A stretch of 9,638 nt of DNA. Origin: Prevotellaceae bacterium (GTDB lineage Bacteria; Bacteroidota; Bacteroidia; Bacteroidales; Bacteroidaceae). Positions within the stretch are counted from its first letter, which is position 1. The number at the start of each line of letters is the position of its first letter. The stretch lies in contig JAFLUS010000055.1 of NCBI GenBank assembly GCA_022508685.1, positions 1 to 9,638 on the forward strand, written 5' to 3'. Positions 6,283 through 9,638 of this stretch are shown piece by piece. The position numbers were made by a program, and so were the translations under genes. The notes below the pieces were generated by a model, which saw nothing but the letters and a program-made list of their open reading frames with translations, made no database searches and was not told where the DNA came from.

Positions 6283-7092
6283 ATGAAGGAAAGTTTGAGA
6301 GTACTGCGCTATCCGGCATTGGCGATTGTACTGATGCTTGGAATGCAGTTGGTTGGCGGCAGCATTGTCGCCTCGGTGGCGGTTGTCCTTGGCAAGATGG
6401 ATAATCTGATGTCACTGTTTGCAGTAGGTCTGCTTGTGTCGTCGGTGCTGACTATTATTGCTATGCTGACAATCCGTGGCTTCGGTTTGCGCCATTCTTT
6501 TTCGCGGTTCGGTTGTTCGTACACCAATGCGGCATTGGCGTTTGTCGGCATTTTGGCAGGGACGGCAGCGGCAGAAATGGTGACGGAGTTGATGCAACTG
6601 CCCAATACGATGGAGGAGCAGTTTACGGATTTGAGCCAAACGGCAGCAGGTGTGCTTGCCATTGGCATTACTGGTCCGATTTGCGAAGAACTGGTGTTTC
6701 GTGGCGGTGTGATGCGTCCGCTCTTGCGAGAAGGCGTTGCAGTGCGTCACGCCATTTTGTTGTCCGCTTTGATTTTTGGCATCAATCATCTGAATTGGGC
6801 GCAAATTCCGTTTGCTATCATGGTGGGCATTGCTTATGGTGTGGTGTATGTGCGGACGCAGTCGTTGATACTGACTTCGCTGTGCCATATCATCAACAAC
6901 ATGACGGCTGTGTGGTTGATGCGCCATGCAACTGAAGGCGCAGACGAATGGACGTTCCGCGAGGCATTGGGATTGCCGCTGATGTTGGCAGTGATACTTT
7001 CGCTCAGCGCATTATGCGTGGTGCTGCTCTGTCTGTTTTGGCGCAGGACACAGCCCGTAGGCGATGCGCCATGCTCCACGTCCGCCGATTGA
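6283..7092 (+). CDS. CPBP family intramembrane glutamic endopeptidase-like protein
   Basis: This 269-residue inner-membrane protein belongs to the CPBP/Abi family, whose members include Rce1-type CAAX proteases and bacteriocin-immunity proteins. All three signature motifs are present: EELVFR (E135, E136, R140), the FGINH motif (F165, H169) and the CHIINN motif (H202, N205 or N206). These supply the proposed catalytic glutamates and polar residues, so the protein is likely active as a protease; its substrate is unknown. Hydrophobic segments lie near residues 10-35, 43-63, 83-100, 120-132, 155-168, 172-190 and 230-253. The start ATG is 23 bases after the barrel-protein stop with no promoter box between, which suggests one operon. 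The C-terminal 27 codons overlap the convergent glycosyltransferase gene, and a strong terminator follows 40 bases after the stop. Confidence 0.92.
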   Translation: MKESLRVLRYPALAIVLMLGMQLVGGSIVASVAVVLGKMDNLMSLFAVGLLVSSVLTIIAMLTIRGFGLRHSFSRFGCSYTNAALAFVGILAGTAAAEMVTELMQLPNTMEEQFTDLSQTAAGVLAIGITGPICEELVFRGGVMRPLLREGVAVRHAILLSALIFGINHLNWAQIPFAIMVGIAYGVVYVRTQSLILTSLCHIINNMTAVWLMRHATEGADEWTFREALGLPLMLAVILSLSALCVVLLCLFWRRTQPVGDAPCSTSAD

Positions 7093-7953
7093 TGTGTAGA
7101 AGCGCAGAAAGTTTCCCAACATGCGTATCCATACTGACTCACATGCGAATTGCGTGTGGGTCAGTTTTTTATTGTTCTCTGCTTCCTCACGATTGTGCTC
7201 ACGCAGGAGTTGTCCGGTCAGAATCTCCCAACGAAGACGGAGTGCTGCCGAGAGTTGCGGATAATTCTGCAGTACGGTTTGCATGGTGACGCGAATCACA
7301 TCGATGCGTGCCGACCAATTCGGTCCCGTCAGGCTGTCGTCGTGTTTGAAGATGTAATGGAAAGGTGTGGACGTGAACCACCGCATTCGCGGACGTGCCA
7401 TGAGCAGTCGCAATCCTAATTCCCAATCGTTCCAGATGTGGAGCGATGCATTCCAACCTCCGGCATGGCGAAGGAAGTCGGTGCGTATCACCATCGACTG
7501 TGTGGCAAGGTGCGATACCAATACTTGTGCGACAGGTGAATCCGTCGGACGAAATGCACGTACCTCCGTTCTGCCTTTCACCACTTGTCGGGTGGTAACG
7601 GCTAACAGGTCGATGTCGTTCGTGAGGAGCGGCATGATGGTCGGCAGAAAGTCGGGGTCGAACTCATCGTCGCAGTCAAAAAAATAGACGAAAGGCGTTT
7701 GACACAATGCCAACCCGCGGTTGCGTGCTGCTGCTGCACCTTTCTGTGGCTCTTCCGTCAGCACGATGTCAAATTGCGGCGAACGGTGGGTTTCGGCAAA
7801 CTGCTCGCATACTTGTCGCGAATGGTCTGTCGAGTTGTTGTCCACCAAAATAAGATGGAGCGTGCGCCATGTACACCGCGCAATCGAATGTAAAGTGCGT
7901 TCCAACAACTGTGCGCGGTTGAAGTAGGGGATGATGATGGTGACTTCGTTCAT
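7012..7953 (-). CDS. Family 2 (GT-A) glycosyltransferase, second gene of the minus-strand operon
   Basis: This is a 313-residue GT2 enzyme expected to transfer a sugar from a nucleotide-sugar donor onto a cell-surface glycan or lipid-linked precursor at the cytoplasmic face. Donor and acceptor are not predictable. Motifs in order: VTIIIPYFNRAQLLERTL (4-21), LILVDNNSTD (34-43), KGAAAARNRGL (71-81), the metal-binding DxD-type FDCDDEFD (92-99) and the late acidic NDWELGLRL (175-183). There is no membrane segment. An upstream in-frame ATG at 7989 would add 12 residues, but the ATG at 7953 overlaps the TGA of the preceding gene as ATGA, which indicates translational coupling and fixes the start. 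Its last 81 bases overlap the end of the convergent CPBP gene, and it carries that operon's terminator within its coding sequence. Confidence 0.9.
   Translation of the reverse strand: MNEVTIIIPYFNRAQLLERTLHSIARCTWRTLHLILVDNNSTDHSRQVCEQFAETHRSPQFDIVLTEEPQKGAAAARNRGLALCQTPFVYFFDCDDEFDPDFLPTIMPLLTNDIDLLAVTTRQVVKGRTEVRAFRPTDSPVAQVLVSHLATQSMVIRTDFLRHAGGWNASLHIWNDWELGLRLLMARPRMRWFTSTPFHYIFKHDDSLTGPNWSARIDVIRVTMQTVLQNYPQLSAALRLRWEILTGQLLREHNREEAENNKKLTHTQFACESVWIRMLGNFLRFYTSIGGRGAWRIAYGLCPAPKQTEQHHA
7133..7170 (+). terminator. Strong intrinsic terminator of the barrel/CPBP operon
   Basis: ACTGACTCACATGC (7133-7146) pairs with GCGTGTGGGTCAGT (7152-7165) around a five-base GAATT loop. The 14-pair stem includes two G-U wobbles (7139/7159 and 7144/7154), and the T run is at 7165-7170. 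It lies 40 bases after the CPBP stop. It also lies inside the coding sequence of the convergent glycosyltransferase, encoding about residues 262-273 of that protein. In a minus-strand transcript the two wobble positions become A/C mismatches, so the hairpin is weaker there and lacks a T tract. Confidence 0.85.
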
Positions 7954-8768
7954 CGGCGGATGCGTTGGTATGACTGCATTCCTTGCCACATGTGAAACAG
8001 CAGCGGCAGAGGGTTCACTCTTTTATATACGAAATAATGCAAGGCTTCTTTTGTGATACGCCACAAGGCTTCGCAACGTCCGTAGCAATGGGCGAAAACC
8101 GCACCTTTGGCACGTTGCACGCTCACGTCGGTGAGAAAACGTGTGCCGGTGGTGGCTGCAGGAGTCTGTCCGATGCAAATGGGCATGTACTCCACGTGCA
8201 GCCCCATTTCGACAGCGTCGTGCAGCCAAATGTCTTCTTCTCCGCATCCGAACGTGTCAGTACCGAGTCCGAAGTGCTCGTCGAACGACAATTTGTCAAC
8301 CACCGCGCATCGGCGCATCGAGATGTCGCATGAACTAGGATAATAACCTTGCCGACGGGCTTCACTGTACGCAACGGCGGTCTGCGGATAGAATTTCAGT
8401 GGCTGTCCCTCCGTGTTGTGCAGTTGGCACAGCAAGACATCAATGTCCGGATGTTCGGAATAAGCACACCGCAACTGTGCAATTCCGTCGGCATCAAATT
8501 GAACGTCGTCATCGGCAATGAGCAGGACATCGGCTTTTGCAGCGTGAATGGCATGGTTGCGATTGCGCGACAAACCTTTTCCTTGCAATGTAGTCATCCG
8601 CACATCCGCCCGTTGTTGCAGTTCGTTGGGAATGTCATTGAGATGCCTCTCGTCGGTGTACTGCATCGACACCACGTACGTCACGCCTTCACAAAATGGC
8701 ATCAACATGTGCGGCACTTTTCGGATGCCGTCATCAATGGTTGATATGAGAATGTCGAGCGTGAGCAT
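7950..8768 (-). CDS. Family 2-like glycosyltransferase, first gene of the minus-strand operon
   Basis: This is a 272-residue GT-A fold glycosyltransferase. The chosen start gives LTLDILISTIDDGIRKVP, a variant of the GT2 first strand. It is followed by YVVSMQYTD (31-39), GKGLSRNRNHAI (63-74), the metal-binding ADDD (85-88) within VLLIADDDVQFD, and a late acidic GCGEEDIWLHDA (174-185) typical of the catalytic-base region. The C-terminal part has aromatic and hydrophobic residues but no clear membrane helix. ATGs at 8834 and 8789 are in frame, but a TAATTTTG promoter box at 8793-8800 puts the transcript start near 8786. That favours the ATG at 8768, with a leader of about 18 nt. The stop overlaps the next gene's start (ATGA). 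Sugar specificity is unknown; an envelope-glycan role is inferred from the three clustered transferases. Confidence 0.85.
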   Translation of the reverse strand: MLTLDILISTIDDGIRKVPHMLMPFCEGVTYVVSMQYTDERHLNDIPNELQQRADVRMTTLQGKGLSRNRNHAIHAAKADVLLIADDDVQFDADGIAQLRCAYSEHPDIDVLLCQLHNTEGQPLKFYPQTAVAYSEARRQGYYPSSCDISMRRCAVVDKLSFDEHFGLGTDTFGCGEEDIWLHDAVEMGLHVEYMPICIGQTPAATTGTRFLTDVSVQRAKGAVFAHCYGRCEALWRITKEALHYFVYKRVNPLPLLFHMWQGMQSYQRIRR

Positions 8769-8792
8769 GGATACGTTCTGCAGTTTCATGGG

Positions 8793-8800
8793 CAAAATTA
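8793..8800 (-). promoter_or_regulatory. Probable -7 box of the minus-strand glycosyltransferase operon
   Basis: The minus strand reads TAATTTTG, a match to TAnnTTTG. The box is 24 bases before the ATG at 8768. No clear -33 TTTG is found at the expected distance. It is divergent from the TAACTTTG box at 8876-8883. Confidence 0.5.
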
Positions 8801-8875
8801 GCAAAAAAACAAGACACCGACTGCCATTTGCCAAGATATTTTGTGGAAAGTGGGGCGTTTCTGAAATTTTTCCGC

Positions 8876-8883
8876 TAACTTTG
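8876..8883 (+). promoter_or_regulatory. Probable -7 box of the right-edge glycosyltransferase gene
   Basis: TAACTTTG matches the Bacteroidetes -7 consensus and is identical to the box before the barrel-protein gene. It lies only 16 bases before the ATG at 8900, predicting a very short leader of about 10 nt. No -33 TTTG is evident at normal spacing. Confidence 0.5.
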
Positions 8884-8899
8884 GCAAAAATATTCTGTC

Positions 8900-9638
8900 A
8901 TGGACGTGTCCATACTCATACCTGTTTACAATTTCGATTGCCGTCAGTTGGTGTCCGACATCCATATGCAAGCACAGCAGTTGCCTTGCACATGGGAAAT
9001 CATTGTCGTCGACGATGCTTCGTCACGGCGTGACCTTGCTGACGCCAATGCCGAAATAGGGAATTGGAAAGGTTGTCGCTATTTGGCAGAAACGCGCAAT
9101 CGCGGACGTGCAGCCGTTCGCAACTATTTGGCACAATGTGCATTGGGCAATTGGCTGTTGTTCATGGATTGCGACGGGCGAGTGAGGAACGGCGATTTCC
9201 TCCGACGTTATTTGGATGCGGCAGATGGAACAACCGACGTCGTGTGTGGAGGCATTTGCCATGCCGACCGCATGGACGACCCCATGCATCGCTTGCGCTA
9301 TTTGTATGAGAAACGTGCAGAACGGCGGTGTTCGCCGTCTCATTTGTCATCTCATTCCGATTTACCTTTCCGTACATTCTGTTTCATGATTCGCCGAGCA
9401 TTGTTCGAGCAAGTGAAATTCGACGAAACATTCACCGAGTATGGGTATGAAGACGTACTTTTTGGTATGGATTTGCAAGCGCATCATGCCCGCATCGTCT
9501 ATATCGACAACCCATTGGAAAATACCGATATTGAAACCAATCCCGTATTTATTGAAAAGACCGAAGAAGCGTTGCGCACTCTACGTCGGCACGAAGCAAA
9601 ACTCGGACAACATGTTCGCTTGTTGAAAATGCTCGACC
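8900..9638 (+). CDS. Family 2 glycosyltransferase, 3' end outside the window
   Basis: This frame is open from ATG 8900 to the window end, giving 246 residues without a stop. It begins MDVSILIPVYNFDCRQLV, the classic GT2 first strand, and continues with WEIIVVDDASS (32-42), RNRGRAAVRNYLA (66-78), the DxD-type LFMDCDG (87-93) and YGYEDVLFGMDL (181-192). The last carries the late acidic pair used in donor or acceptor binding. The later YIDNPLENTD...KTEEALRTL region recalls a Bacteroidetes GT2 subgroup often annotated simply as glycosyltransferase family 2 or A. The length seen suggests that only a short C-terminal part is missing. It is divergent from the two-gene GT operon and is a different sequence from both. 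The specific sugar is unknown. Confidence 0.9.
   Translation, partial: MDVSILIPVYNFDCRQLVSDIHMQAQQLPCTWEIIVVDDASSRRDLADANAEIGNWKGCRYLAETRNRGRAAVRNYLAQCALGNWLLFMDCDGRVRNGDFLRRYLDAADGTTDVVCGGICHADRMDDPMHRLRYLYEKRAERRCSPSHLSSHSDLPFRTFCFMIRRALFEQVKFDETFTEYGYEDVLFGMDLQAHHARIVYIDNPLENTDIETNPVFIEKTEEALRTLRRHEAKLGQHVRLLKMLD

Noticed and set aside
6283..7092. The CPBP (Abi family) gene as a phage abortive-infection or bacteriocin-immunity system.
   Set aside because: The family name alone does not support defence. There is no bacteriocin precursor, phage gene or other defence gene nearby, and the operon partner is an outer-membrane protein.
8827..8904. Two similar stretches around TTTGCCAAGATATTTTGT and TTTGGCAAAAATATTCTGT flanking the divergent glycosyltransferase region.
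   Set aside because: The match is imperfect with gaps in an AT-rich region, and one copy overlaps the -7 box by necessity. It is not strong enough to call a repeat.

Overview
The window looks like chromosomal DNA from a member of the Bacteroidales (Bacteroidota), probably a Prevotella-like lineage. Four things point there. An outer-membrane protein combines a carboxypeptidase-regulatory-like domain, a plug-like domain and a beta-barrel. The sodium:solute symporter and the GT2 glycosyltransferases are of Bacteroidetes type. Start codons lack Shine-Dalgarno sequences. Every transcription unit whose start is in view has a TAnnTTTG box (the Bacteroidetes -7 promoter element) a short distance upstream. 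The taxonomic call rests on recognition, not on a search.

Layout, left to right. Positions 1-215 are AT-richer and hold no intact gene; one open + frame resembles a decayed AraC-type N-terminal domain. A type I mannose-6-phosphate isomerase (manA, 216-1220, minus) diverges from a sodium:solute symporter (1358-2788, plus), with two -7 boxes facing outward from a shared intergenic region. After the symporter come an intrinsic terminator, a 468-bp non-coding stretch with two adjacent short tandem-repeat arrays (21-bp palindromic units, then 22-bp units), and a promoter for a 1000-residue outer-membrane beta-barrel protein (3257-6259). A CPBP-family membrane protease-like gene follows 23 bases later (6283-7092), probably in the same operon. 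It converges on, and overlaps by 81 bp, a two-gene minus-strand operon of GT2 glycosyltransferases (8768 down to 7012) joined by an ATGA stop/start overlap. A third GT2 gene starts divergently at 8900 and runs off the right edge.

As a set, the genes suit a cell-envelope neighbourhood: sugar-phosphate supply to nucleotide sugars (ManA), glycan assembly (three GT2 enzymes), an outer-membrane barrel and a membrane protease. I see no integrase, transposase, CRISPR array, toxin-antitoxin pair or recognisable defence system, and the protein genes are ordinary for the group. The most unusual content is non-coding: the palindromic 21-bp array with its 22-bp neighbour, and two + strand terminator-like hairpins that lie inside the coding 3' ends of convergent minus-strand genes. 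One of these hairpins keeps its stem through G-U pairs and so is stable only in the + strand transcript.
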